A DNA stretch of 64,000 nt from positions 400,642,438-400,706,437 of the forward strand of contig CM041778.1 of the NCBI GenBank assembly GCA_023374045.1, given 5' to 3'. Each line of letters opens with the position of its first letter. The first letter of the stretch is position 1. A program made the position numbers and the translations under genes. Positions 24,832 to 36,120 of this stretch are shown piece after piece. Source of the DNA: Limonium bicolor (lineage: Eukaryota > Streptophyta > Magnoliopsida > Caryophyllales > Plumbaginaceae). Below the pieces are notes generated by a model. That model did not search any database, was not told the origin of the DNA, and saw only the letters and a program-made list of their open reading frames with translations.

Positions 24832-25110
24832 GAGGCGGCGTATTCAGAAGAGAAGAGAGGCGCAAGTTTGCCAGTTAGGTTTTGGAGTTACTGTGAGAGT
24901 ACAATAATAGAGAGAGGCGACGTATTCATAAGAGAAGATAGGCGCAAGTTTACCAGTTAGGTTTTGGAGTTACAGTGAGAGTAGGAGAATGGAGAGGCGG
25001 CGTATTCAGAAGAGAAGAGATGCGCAAGTTAGATTTTCGAGTTACCGTGAGAGTAGGAGAATAAAGAGACGGCGTATTCATAAAAGAAGAGAGGCGTAAA
25101 ACACTGTTCT
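24832..25110 (+). repeat. Tandem repeat, four units of 72-82 bp
   Basis: Units begin with GAGGCGGCGTATTCA at 24832, 24914, 24994 and 25066. The last is truncated. Each also contains GAAGAGAGGCGCAAG and TTTTGGAGTTAC...GTGAGAGTA. It is non-coding and lies downstream of the old pol. Confidence 0.9.
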
Positions 25111-25179
25111 AGTTAGGATTGCAAATCGTGAGAGAATTAGAGGGAGTGGGCTGGATTAGTGAGATTTCCTTTGTTGTAA

Positions 25180-25841
25180 GTTAGGGCTAAAATATTACCG
25201 TGAGCGAAGAGAATGACTGGGCAGGCCCAGTTCCTTTGGGTGGGTCGGCCCTTTTCTTATATATATATTTTTTGTTTTAAATGTTACACTTATAATGTCA
25301 TTTCTAGTTCATTTCATACCCGTTTTTCATGTCGTTCATGACACGTTGTACCGTTTAACGAGACATACCTTTTTATGACTCCAAATTTATACTTTCACAC
25401 AATAATTATTATTGTTATTTATAATTCTATTAATTATTATTTAATTTCTAATTAGTTTGCGTTTCGCCACTTTAGACAAAAACGTGACATCTTTTATTCT
25501 GATTTCTTAATCAATTTTCCCCTGCCTCTAAATTACCTAGATAACCTTATAAGGTACCTAGGACCTCATTTCCACTTCTAAAATAATTGTGACACATTTT
25601 CCAATGTAAAAATGATTAATTTTATTTTCATTTATATTTTTTTTATAAAACCTCTTTAAGGTCATTTTGGGATTCGTTATGTTTCCTAACGACTTCTTAG
25701 GGTTTATTTAAATATTATATTATTGCTCTTTAATTTTTTTAAGAATATTTGATTCCTTAACCTCTCATTAATTACTTTTAGTTAATTAATTCATTATTAA
25801 TTAAGGTAATTAATATTTGAGATATTTCATTAGTCATATTT
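25180..25841. repeat. AT-rich LTR-like relic
   Basis: No gene is seen. The stretch ends in GAGATATTTCA, a degraded version of the GGGGTATTTCA terminus of minus-oriented Tekay LTRs, and its AT-rich style resembles 13260-13686. It is probably an LTR remnant, with the boundary at the left not definable. Confidence 0.35.
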
Positions 25842-25863
25842 GGTGAACTACCAATAAACAAAA

Positions 25864-25875
25864 GCTCTGATACCA
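25864..25875 (-). other. Primer binding site of a truncated copia element
   Basis: The minus strand reads TGGTATCAGAGC, two bases from an LTR terminus (minus strand ...TTCTAACA). This is the classic copia arrangement, but the interior that should follow at lower coordinates is missing. Confidence 0.75.
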
Positions 25876-25877
25876 CT

Positions 25878-26700
25878 TGTTAGAATTTGAGCGTGATAAC
25901 GAGTTGGTAGATGCATTACGATGACTATGAAAATAAATTTAAAAAAAATGAGAAGTGGGACACAATACTTTTATGTCACGGGCTGTGAGGAACAATATTC
26001 ACTATATCTGTGGAGATAACTATAGGTTACAAAAGAGAGATGGGGCACTCAAATCTCACCAGGAAGATAACTCAAACTGATCCAAATCTCACAATAGAGA
26101 TAACTCAAACTAGTCCAAAACTCACAAGAGAGATAACTCAAATCTGATCCAAATCTCACAAGGGTGGTAATTCTCAAAACCTCACAAGTCACTTATGACT
26201 ATCTTATAATTTCTCTCATACAACGGAATTCTCTTATCTCCTCACAGAGGAGAAGGATCTTTGCAGCTTGGATGGATGAGAAGTGCTAACACAAAGATCC
26301 CCTATATATAGGGCTAGTCGTGATTGATTGGTGATATCTGGAGTCTTCAAACAGCCACGAGTTATGGTAATAAACCGCACAAAAATGTTCATTAAATACA
26401 CACTTAAAACATGATACATAGTGCCAGTAAATGAAATAGTATAATTCTCATAAGTTGATGAAACTTTCATCCATAAAACTCTCCACCATAATTAATATAG
26501 ATCGAGGTCACAAAGAATTCAAGGAAATTTTATACCTAGATTAAATAACCTTAGCCTTGATGATCTCTTAAAATACGAACCAACTTTGTGGTCATATAAG
26601 GCATGGTCAAAATTGACATTCGTAGATTGACGATCTTGATAAGGAGATGACTTTCAACTAAACTAAACACAAGCTTATTAATTATACTTTTCTTGTAATA
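25878..26700 (-). repeat. Copia-type LTR remnant (far end uncertain)
   Basis: It starts TGTTAGAATTTGAGC on the plus strand. It contains about three imperfect 33-35 bp repeats of GATAACTCAAACT...CTCACAAGAGA (26045-26165) and, on the minus strand, a TATA-like CCCTATATATAGGGG (around 26300). The other terminus is not recognisable, so the right limit is a guess. No gene is seen. Confidence 0.5.
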
Positions 26701-27310
26701 TTTGTCTTTGTTTAATTACACTACTTAAGCATGATGTGTTGTTCATCCTTGTAACCGGGGAGCTCTTTGACATTCTCCACAAATTCATCTCTAAACGCAA
26801 CCATCAAGTTGAAGACAGCCCATGGACATAAATGAGAATTGCATTGTGTGAGAACATGTTTTTGTTTGTATCAAATGAAAAAAAAAAGTAGAAGTCCGGT
26901 AGCGAAGTTCAAATGTGATTAGGACGTGCACAACCTTTGCATAAAATTGGATTCCAAAGATTCCTCCATAGCTTGCCACTCAGCAGGCAATGATTATTTT
27001 AGCATCTCAACACAACACCATCAAATTAGTAGCAATTTTGATCACTATGCACTATATCAAAGTGACACTGTGCATGATTCTGTTTTAGACTCACTATACA
27101 TCACTCCACAAAAAAACATCCGGCACCTCCCCTTAAGGCAACACACTAATATTGAGCTGACACTGCTAAAACCAAGGCCAGACATCACCTAAAGAAGACA
27201 AAAAAAAAAAATAGCCCAGCTTCCTCTGTTTCCATATAAAAAGATTCCTAAATAGTAGTAGCCTCAGCAGCTCCGAAGTTGGTAGTGATCAGTAGTATGA
27301 GCCATCGTCA
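26700..27310. other. Unassigned flank of the tandem array
   Basis: No convincing gene is present. A plus-strand frame of 88 codons (26926-27192) looks like chance. The last bases before the array (27285-27310) differ from the sequence that precedes the same point in units 2-6, so this is the original left flank of the unit. It could hold the true 3' end of the pseudogene. Confidence 0.4.
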
Positions 27311-29880
27311 TACCTCTGAACATTGTCGATGAAACCAGAATTGTGTATAGTATCAGTAACATGGAAGAGATTCAAAGGATCTAAGATCTTACACAATATA
27401 AATAATGAAATCATTACATAGAAAGCATCACCCTAAAGCGTTTGGTAAAGATGTTGAATGCCTAATACAGAGACTTTTTTCAAAAGGCGGAAGCATTCAT
27501 CATACGACTACAATATAGAATAGGAACACAACTCAAGAGTTACATATAAGCACAATTTACTATGTAATAAAATGTTTTAAAAGATTAACATCACCAACCA
27601 TGATGTTTTGGTAAACTCAGTGCTACCATCAGCGAGCGATTCTCTTATCCCATATGTCATATAAGGGCCAACATCATTTGCTGTGAACAGTGCACGTAAT
27701 TGACTTCTTAATGTCGACACTTTAGCAGCAAAAAAAAACAAAAGGAAAAAAATCAAAAACGATATATAGACACATTTATTCATATATGAACTAATTGACA
27801 TAAATATATACATGAAATACCCCAAACCTAGTTATGTTGTTTAAACACCTAAATAGGGTGTAACAAGACTAAAAAGAGTCTTAGAAACCTTACTAAACAA
27901 ATTCAAATAAAAGGAAACACAAATGTGCTTTAAAGTCAATAAGAGCTAAATGTGCTCTAAGCTTGGGATAAAACTTGAGTAAGACCTATGAGCTTACCAA
28001 GACCTCATTTATTACTAATGAACTTATTAAAAGTACCAATTACCAAGAAAACAAGCTTGAAAACAAGTTAAAACACAAAATGTGCTTTAAGAAGTCTTAA
28101 AGCACGTTTTTGAAAAATTGTCTTGTAAATGAGTTTTGATGGCTAAATGTCCATCATTACTCTTAAATATATATGTGTACTATATAGTATCACATTTGGT
28201 GGCTATATTAGTGGGAAATCAAAAATTTCACTTCTAATGCCTTGTTTAGGTGAATAGTACTTTTTATAAGCTAGTTTTGTAACATATGTTGTATTAAGTA
28301 ATTAAATTGACAAACAAAGACTAAAACACTACACCCTCATACTAATAAAGGGGGCCGGTTTTATGAGTGTGTGACTCACCACTCTCTAGTTAATATTATA
28401 AGTAAGTAAAGGAAACTAAGTAAACTTACTTTTACTTTATAACATAAATATCTCCTAAAAGCAAGTTCTATCTTCATTCTCATTTCTTTTCCTTCATTCC
28501 CACGGTTTGCAAACACCTCTCTTCTCCTTCTTCCTTGTTCTCTCTCGGTAATACCACTATCACCATGGAAGCTCCAACTTTGACCACTTGTTAAACCTAG
28601 CTCACTTGTCCAAATCAAAAAAATACCACCAATCTCTTCCTCTCATCAAGTCTTCATTCCTATCTTCTCAAAACTCCAAGAGCTCCATTTCGGTGCCAAG
28701 GTGTTCCACCATTGAAGGAGCTTGAGCTTGTATTTTGACATATTATTACTCTCCTTGCTTCTAGGTAAGGAATCTCAAACAAAAATCAAGTTCCCTCCTT
28801 GTTTTTGTCATGTCCGAAAATACACATTGATATAGCATTGGTGACTTTGTTCTAGCTTCATTTCAACTCTTCATGGACTAGTGGAGTCCTCTCTTGTTAT
28901 ATTCAAACTCTCTTCAAAGATCAAGGTAAAACACTACATTAATTTTTTGAAACAATGTCAAATTAGGGTTTACAATGAGATGAAGCTATAGCTGAATACT
29001 CATTATAATGTTTGTATATTGTTAGAACTTGTCAAAGAATCAAAATACCATACGGTTTTGTAAGGAAACAAGAAGGAAGTGTGTTGGAAAAAGAGGTAAA
29101 TTTACTAACTTATGTTGTTTAATGCCTAGGAGAATGAGCTACAATTGCTTATTAAACTACCTAAAGAGCACATGGTAAATGACCTAGTAAATGTTCTCAA
29201 GAGACTAGTAAAATAACATATGTCTTGTTGTATGTAATCGCAGGTTAAAGGCATATATATTGTGGAAATTCAGTGTTTATGATTTAAGCACTTTAAGGGC
29301 CTAAGAGCCATGCATTTTAAGGGCCTAAGTGCCATGCAATTTAAGTTATGCACTATATTGTGATGTAGTGTGAATTTGGTGAAGTTGTGTAAGAGAGTGT
29401 TCTTGGTGTTCTTAGTGTTCTAGGATGATTGATGATGAAAATAATGTGCTAAGGTGTAACAAAATGCTAGGAGAAACTATGTCGAAATTTAGAAAATGCA
29501 TGAGGAGTTCAAGATGTTGTAAAGGAATTTTGATGAACTAGGAAGTGTTCTAGAGTGTAATAAGGACTTAGGCATGATCTTGAGGTTTTAGTATGTACCA
29601 AAGCCATTTTGGACTTAGATGAAGGCTTAGGCTAACTTTGGTAAATAAGGAGCAAGTGAAAGCTTAGGAAAAAGGGATTTCAAGAATGACTTAAGGAGTT
29701 TTAGTTTGTAAGGAACAATGTTAAAGTAATGATGTTGTGTGGAAGAAATATCTAGGAATAATGATTGGAATGGGCAAGGAATGCCACTTAGAAACTTAAG
29801 GAGAAGACACTATAAGTGTTGGAGGCTTTGGAGCAATTTGGTTAAGTGTTTAAAGGCTTAGAAATTGAGTATAATGGCAC

Positions 29881-30205
29881 GTCCGAACTACCGTCCGAAC
29901 TTGGAAGCTCGGACATGCCCTGTTACGCTTGCAGTTTTCTGGATTTTAGGTAGTGTCCGAACTACCGTCCGAACTTGGAAGTTCGGACGCACCTGTTACT
30001 TCTTTAGAAATTATCCTCGAATGTGTCCGAACTTCGGAAGTCCGGACACATGTTCGGACGTATAGATTTCTGCTTTGGATTTCCCTCGACTCATGTCCGA
30101 ACTTCCGAAGTCCGGACACAAGTTCGGACATGTGTCTGTTTTGGGTTTAGAGTCACGGCTTGTGTCCGAACTTGGAAGCTCGGACACAAGTTCGGACAGG
30201 GCACT
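29881..30205. repeat. GTCCGAACTT palindromic array, five units of 69-74 bp
   Basis: GTCCGA starts at 29881, 29955, 30025, 30095 and 30164. Each unit contains an inverted partner (AAGCTCGGAC, AAGTTCGGAC or AAGTCCGGAC), giving stems of about 8-12 bp. The period matches the array in the other Tekay LTR although the sequence differs. Confidence 0.92.
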
Positions 30206-31485
30206 GTATGAACCAAAAATTATTGTTTAAGATGGGAATGTTACCTAAAAATAGTAGTTGGTTAGTAAAGATATTATGGGTTAAGCAAGACATGTTAGGT
30301 GAGTTTTAAAGGCAATTAAAAAGGATGAAAAGTTGTAACAAGTGTAAAGTACAAGTAAACTAGTAAGTGTTGAGTAGATAATGTTAGCAATGGACTAGTG
30401 CGTTAATTAACCGACGTTACTAATGTGTTTAGGATTCTTCCAAGGTGGAAACCAGTCAAGGCAAGGACCGAGGTATGGTTTTCTTGCAGTCTGTTGCCTA
30501 CCGGTTTACACCGGCTTGTGTGTTGTTTGTTTTTCTGTGTGTTTACGACTTTGTAAGATTAAACCATGTAAAAAGTTTACAGTTGTTAAATACTATTATG
30601 TTGTTAAGTGTGACTCTCTTCCCTTGTGTGGGTCTAACAAGATTGACCTATGATTGTGAATTGTGTGTTGTTCCATGAAGAACTACTAACAAGGGCTAAC
30701 GGGGGAAGTGAGGAGTCCGGTCTGTTCCGGCCACGCGTGTGAGTATGGGAGTCGATGTCATAACCGGTTCGATTCTCTCTGTATGTTATGGTTAAGTTTC
30801 CAATTTGGTTTCTAACCTTCCCTTTAGCTTAACCAAGGCTATTTTACTGACTCACGTCGGGCCACAGGGACATACTATGTGTTTTGTTTCGGTGTGCTTG
30901 GATCACTATATCCGAGGCACCTTGTGTTAAGTTAACCGTTCAATCTAACCGGACGGTAACAAGTTGTGTAACGAGCAAGGTATGAGCATGGCAACATTCT
31001 CTAAGCTCTCAATGGGGACTAACTGTGTTGGTTCTCTTCCAAAAGGAATTGTATGTTTGTGATGTGTGTTAGATGTGTACAATTACCTGTGTTAGTTATA
31101 TATGTATATGTTGTGTTTTAAAATAAATATCATGTCATCATGACAATTGGTTGCGCGTTATCCCGGTAGCCGATGGGCTGCGCGTTAGCCATACAGCAAA
31201 GGTGCTGACCCCTCGGGGGCTCCATATTCTTTGCAGGATGAGGATCGAAGAGGCAGAGTGGCTCTAGATCCTAGAGGTAGTTTACTTTTGGAGTACTTTG
31301 GATGTTTGCCCGGGATGCGCCTGTGCTCCGTGGCGTATTATATACTGTTATGGTGGATTACAGTGATGGTATACAGTGAAGGATTTTGTAAACACTCGGT
31401 ATTATGTTGATGTATATATATGGTTGTTAGTTCTATGCTCGGGAGTCTGATCATCAGACCGGTACATTTGTATTTATTCAGCCTT

Positions 31486-31507
31486 GTTAACCACGTGGGT
31501 GGTTGAC
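31486..31507 (+). other. Conserved LTR hairpin (solo LTR)
   Basis: Arms GTTAACCAC and GTGGTTGAC lie around GTGG, 92 bp before the LTR end. Eight standard pairs and one G-T pair form. Confidence 0.75.
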
Positions 31508-31968
31508 GGCATTGTAGCACCAATCGTTTAGTTACCGTTTAGTTGTTTATTTTCCGCTGCGATTCCAAGTATAGTTATGTGCGTAGTAGGGGTGTTACAA
31601 TACACCACTTTGTAAATCAGCTGGAAAGCATTATTCTGTAAAGTGTCTTGATTTAAGAGCTTTCTTTTGTCCACCACGTAAACGAAGATGCTTCAAATAT
31701 TAGGATAGTATTTATTTTCCATATCCCTCAAGAATTTTAGAATTTTGTAATCTAATGGCATTCCATTAAAACGAGCTTGTAGCTGTGGCAGCAGCCGCAC
31801 TGCAATCTTCAATAACTTCACGTTCATGAAATAAACGTCACCCCACCTCTGACACGTACATTTCAAATCTAAAATTCAAGAATTAGGAGTACACTTCTAC
31901 CATTTCGAAGAAAAATAACAAACTACAAAGAATATTGAAAACTAGTAAACTAACACCAAAAGTACAAG

Positions 31969-32127
31969 CAGGGGCGGAGCCAAAAATAAAAATTAAGGGG
32001 GCATATGTAAAATTACAAATAATTAGGGGGATTTTGTGAAACTTTTCTTAATTTTTATTTCATTATAATTTATGTAATTTAGTAAAGTTGGGGGTCTTTG
32101 CCCCCATCCCCACTAGCCCCGCCCCTG
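31969..32127. mobile_element. hAT-type MITE, unit 1 copy
   Basis: The terminal inverted repeats are CAGGGGCGG and CCGCCCCTG. This copy is slightly eroded at both flanks (target copies AGTACAAG and TTACAAG). See 35663-35827 for the best copy. Confidence 0.8.
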
Positions 32128-32416
32128 TTACAAGGACGATCTATGTCTTGCTCATGCAGCCGCTCCACTCGGCCATCTGTTACATTCTTATAGTTGTAGA
32201 CTTTCCGATTTAGGAAGTCCAATTAGTATAACTACACAGGCTTCAGGGAAAGATCCATTATCAAAGGTTGACTCTAAAAGTAAAAACAAACACAATAAAA
32301 TGAATAACCTGAAACAAAATTAACAGGCAGTATAGGGTAACGATAAATAAACTTACACGATAGGAAATTGCCTCTCCCTTGGGTGTCTCATGCTCATTTC
32401 TCCCAAGATCACCCAT

Positions 32417-34789
32417 CTACACTGGCAATAGATATCAATTATGTGAACCTTAACATAAAAACTTCATTAACAACCCGTAACTTTCCTACTACAAAAGTTA
32501 TTCTTCTAGATTAAGACTAAAAATAATAATTTCAAATCAATAATAAATAATTTCATATCATTAAAACCAACACTTTCCATTGATTTGAAATTCTCTAAAA
32601 AACTACGAAAAAACATCTAAACAAACTAAACAAAAATCAGAAGCATGTATCTTCATTCTTCCACGGAGCACTTCTCTCCAAATTCGGATGCACTTTCATC
32701 TTCTTTGTGTGCAATTTTGGTGCACATTTCACCAATAATCTTTCAGAGGAGCACATCTCTCCTTACTTCTAAAACATTTTTCTTCTCCGAACTAAGCCAT
32801 CTCCAGTTTCTTATTACTCGTCAGAGTAGTTGATGAATTTGTCCGCAGAGGAGTACGCTTTAAATCGGTTTCCACGACTTCCCACAAATTGAAAGCATGT
32901 AGTATGACTCCATTCGAATGGTCCATGAATGATAAATCTTGCCACTAAAAAACTGAAGTAAGAATATTGAATTTGATGTCATCACTCAAACTCAAAAACT
33001 TTTTTTTATGCTTTTTTTTGTTCCATCAACAAAACCTAAGACAAATTATAACTTAAAATTTACGACAATAAAGAGAAGCATATATATGACAAAACTTTTT
33101 TTTGGACCTTAGTAATCATAAAGAAATCTGCATTGATTTCTTCCCTCTATCGCTCCTGATACCATGATGAAAATATAAGAATGTGGAGAAATGGGTGAAG
33201 GAAGAATAATACATGACTCTTGCATTATAATCTGATAGGAATAAATCCTTCTATAGGTTAATGAAAACCAAACTAGCTATCAAAAAAATATCTTAACAAC
33301 CCGTAACTTCTCCTACAAAAGTTATTCTTCTAGATTAAGACCAAATAATAAATAATTTCAAATCAATAATAAATAATTTCAAATCTAAAACCAACACTTT
33401 CCCTTGCTTTGAAATTTTCTAAAAGAAACTAAGAAAAACATCTTAACAAATAACAAAAATATCTGAAGCACGTCTCTCAATCTTCCACGGAGCACTTCTT
33501 CCAAAATCCGGATGACTTCTCATCTTCTTCGTCTGCAATTATGGTTCACATCTCACCAATAATCTTTCAGAGGAGCATCTCTCCTTACTTCTAAAACATG
33601 TTTTTCTTCTATGAACTAGCCATCTCAGTTTCTTTATTACTCGTCAGAGTATTTGATGAATTTGTCCGCAGAGGAGTACGCTTAAAATCGGTTTCCCGAG
33701 TTCCCACAATTGAAAGCATGTAGATATGACTCCATTCGAATGGTCCATGAATGATAAATCTTGCCACTAAAAACTGAAGAAAGAATATTGAAATTTGATG
33801 TCACTCTAAAACCCAAAAACTTTTTTTATGCTTTTTTTTTGTTCCATCAACAAAACCTAAGACAAATTATAACTTAAAATTTACGACAATAAAGAGAAGC
33901 ATATATATGACAAATCTTTTTTTGGACCTTAGTAATCATAAAGAAATCTGCATTGATTTTTCCTCTATCTCGCTCCTGATACCATGATGAAAATATAAGA
34001 ATGTGGAGAAATGGGGTGAGGAAGAATAATACGTGACTCTTGCATTATAATTCTGATAAGAATACAATCCTTCTATAGGTAAATGAAACAAACTAGCTAT
34101 CAAAAAATATCTTAACAACCCGTAACTTCCTCCTACAAAAGTTATCTTCTAGATTAAGACCAAATAATAAATAATTTCAAATCAATAATAAATAATTTCA
34201 AATCATTAAAACCAACACTTACCTTTGATTTGAAATTCCCTAAAAGAAACTAAGAAAAAACATCTTAACAAAAAAACAAAAATCTGAGCACGTTCTTCAA
34301 TTTCCACGAAGACTTCTCTCCAAAATCGGATGCACTCTATCTTAGTCGCAATTATGGTCACATCGCTCCAAAATCTTTCAGAGGAGCACATCTCTCCTTA
34401 CTTCTAAAACATGTTTTCTTCTACGAACTAAGCCATCTCAGTTTCTTTGTTACTCGTCTGAGTAGTTGATGAATTTGTCCGCAGAGGAGTACGCTTAAAA
34501 TAGGTTTCCACGACTTCTCACAAATTGAAAGCTCGTAGATATGAATCCATTCGAATAGTCCATGAATGATAATTTTTGCCACTAAAAAACTGGAATAGGA
34601 AATTCTGAAATTTGATGTCATCACTCAAACTCAAAACCTTTTTTTATGCTTTTTTTTGTTCACTCAACAAAACCGAAGACAAATTATGACTAAAAATTTA
34701 CGACAATAAAGAGAAGTATATGTATGAAAAACTTTTTTTTTTGACCTCAGTAATCAGAAAGAAATCTACATTTATTTCTTCCCTCTATA
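32417..34789 (-). mobile_element. TRIM-like copia concatemer, unit 1
   Basis: Plus-strand order: partial LTR (about 32461-32572), interior, LTR (33165-33396), interior, LTR (33985-34217), truncated interior. LTRs of about 233 bp read TGTTGGTTTTAATG to TTTTCATCA on the minus strand. The primer site TGGTATCAGGAGC abuts each LTR, and an AAATCAAGGGAAAG purine tract precedes the next one. The interior carries a short piece of copia Gag and no enzyme. Confidence 0.85.
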
Positions 34790-34911
34790 TACCTCTGAAT
34801 ATTGTCGATGAAACCAGAATTGTGTATAGTATCAGTAACATGGAAGAGATTCAAAGGATCTAAGAGGTTACACAATATAAATAATGAAATCATTACATAG
34901 AAAGCATCACC

Positions 34912-36120
34912 CTAAAGCGTTTGGTAAAGATGTTGAATGCCTAATACAGAGACTTTTTTCAAAAGGCGGAAGCATTCATCATACGACTACAATATAGAAT
35001 AGGAACACAACTCAAGAGTTACATATAAGCACAATTTACTATGTAATAAAATGTTTTAAAAGATTAACATCACCAACCATGATGTTTTGGTAAACTCAGT
35101 GCTACCATCAGCGAGCGATTCTCTTATCCCAGCATATGTCATATAAGGGCCAACATCATTTGCTGTGAACAGTGCACATAATTGACTTCTTAAATGTCGA
35201 CACTTTTAGCAGCAAAAAAAACAAAAGGAAAAAAAATCAAAAACGATATATAGACACATTTATTCATATATGAACTAATTGACATAAATATATACACCAC
35301 TTTGTAAATCAGCTGGATAGCATTATTCTGTAAAGTGTCTTGATTTAAGAGCTTTCTTTTGTCCACCACGTAAACGAAGATGCTTCAAATATTAGGATAG
35401 TATTTATTTTCCATATCCCTCAAGAATTTTAGAATTTTGTAATCTAATGGCATTCCATTAAAACGAAGCTTGTAGCTGTGTCGCAGCCGCACTGCAATCT
35501 TCAATAACTTCACGTTCATGAAATAAACGTCACCCCACCTCTGACACGTACATTTCAAATCTAAAATTCAAGAATTAGGAGTACACTTCTACCATTTCGA
35601 AGAAAATAACAAACTACAAAGAATATTGAAAACTAGTAAACTAAACACCAAAAGCTTACAAGCAGGGGCGGAGCCAAAAATAAAAATTAAGGGGGCATAT
35701 GTAAAATTACAAATAATTAGGGGGATTTTGTGAAACTTTTCTTAATTTTTTATTTCATTATAATTTTATGTAATTTAGTAAAGTTGGGGGTCTTTTGCTC
35801 CCTCCATCCCCACTAGCCCCGCCCCTGCTTACAAGGACGATCTATGTCTTGCTCATGCAGCCGCTCCACTCGGCCATCTGTTACACTTCTTATAGTTGTA
35901 GACTTTCCCGATTTAGGAAGTCCAATTAGTATAACTACACAGGCTTCAGGGAAAGCATCCATTATCAAAGGTTGACTCTAAAAGTAAAAACAAACACAAT
36001 AAAATGAATAACCTGAAACAAAATTAACAGGCAGTATAGGGTAACGATAAATAAACTTACACGATAGGAAATTGCCTCTCCCTTGGGTGTCTCATGCTCA
36101 TTTCTCCCAAGATCACCCAT
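34912..36120 (-). pseudogene. P-loop NTPase-like pseudogene, copy 2 (reference copy)
   Basis: Minus-strand gene model with five exons: 36061-36120, 35833-35977, 35301-35560, 35074-35202 and 34912-34986. All introns are GT-AG and the phases agree, giving 222 codons plus a TAG stop. It starts at ATG (MGDLGRNE). Exon 2 carries a Walker A motif, GLPKSGKST, after a hydrophobic strand (VVILI), so an NTP-binding fold is likely. Later exons contain WGDVYFMN, PYMTYAGIRE and SYDECFRLLKK. I do not recognise the family. An in-frame TGA at codon 127 (35385-35387) interrupts exon 3, yet the frame continues open and codon-like for 28 more residues. The TGA is in all six copies. It is either a pseudogene amplified after the mutation or a gene ending at residue 126. 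A MITE sits at the start of intron 2. Confidence 0.7.
35663..35827. mobile_element. hAT-type MITE, unit 2 copy
   Basis: This 165 bp element has termini CAGGGGCGGAGCC and GGGGC...CCGCCCCTG. A perfect 8-bp target duplication CTTACAAG lies at 35655-35662 and 35828-35835. Inverted ends with an 8-bp duplication are diagnostic of hAT elements. It has no coding capacity. It landed at the 5' splice site of pseudogene intron 2 and the duplication preserved the GTAAG donor. Confidence 0.93.

Larger units (their letters stand above)
27813..31599 (+). mobile_element. Solo Tekay-type LTR, 3787 bp, with target duplication
   Basis: It starts TGAAATACCCC and ends GGGGTGTTACA. The flanks are ATACA at 27808-27812 and ATACA at 31600-31604. 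The empty site is seen in units 2-6 (for example at 35289-35303), where the sequence runs through without interruption. No primer site, polypurine tract or interior is present, so it arose by recombination between the LTRs of a full element. Inside are a palindromic array (29881-30205), GC-richer hairpins near 31200 and the conserved hairpin (31486-31507). No gene is convincing. Confidence 0.96.
27433..32416 (-). pseudogene. P-loop NTPase-like pseudogene, copy 1 (split by a solo LTR)
   Basis: This copy has the same five-exon structure as copy 2 (34912-36120). The intron between exons 3 and 4 contains the 3787 bp solo LTR. Exon 4 differs from the other copies by a one-base deletion near its start and by an in-frame loss of three bases, and the TGA in exon 3 is present. 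Its left flank is unique, so it is the founder-side copy. Confidence 0.65.

Noticed and set aside
26926..27192. 88-codon plus-strand frame as a host gene
   Set aside because: There is no recognisable domain, no splice context and chance length in AT-moderate sequence. The neighbouring evidence points to minus-strand pseudogene flank.
27285..27320. A sixth, C-terminal exon of the P-loop pseudogene ending RYDDGSYY then TGA
   Set aside because: An acceptor-like TTCAG precedes it in unit 1 only, but the previous exon already ends in a stop before any donor, so the join cannot be supported.
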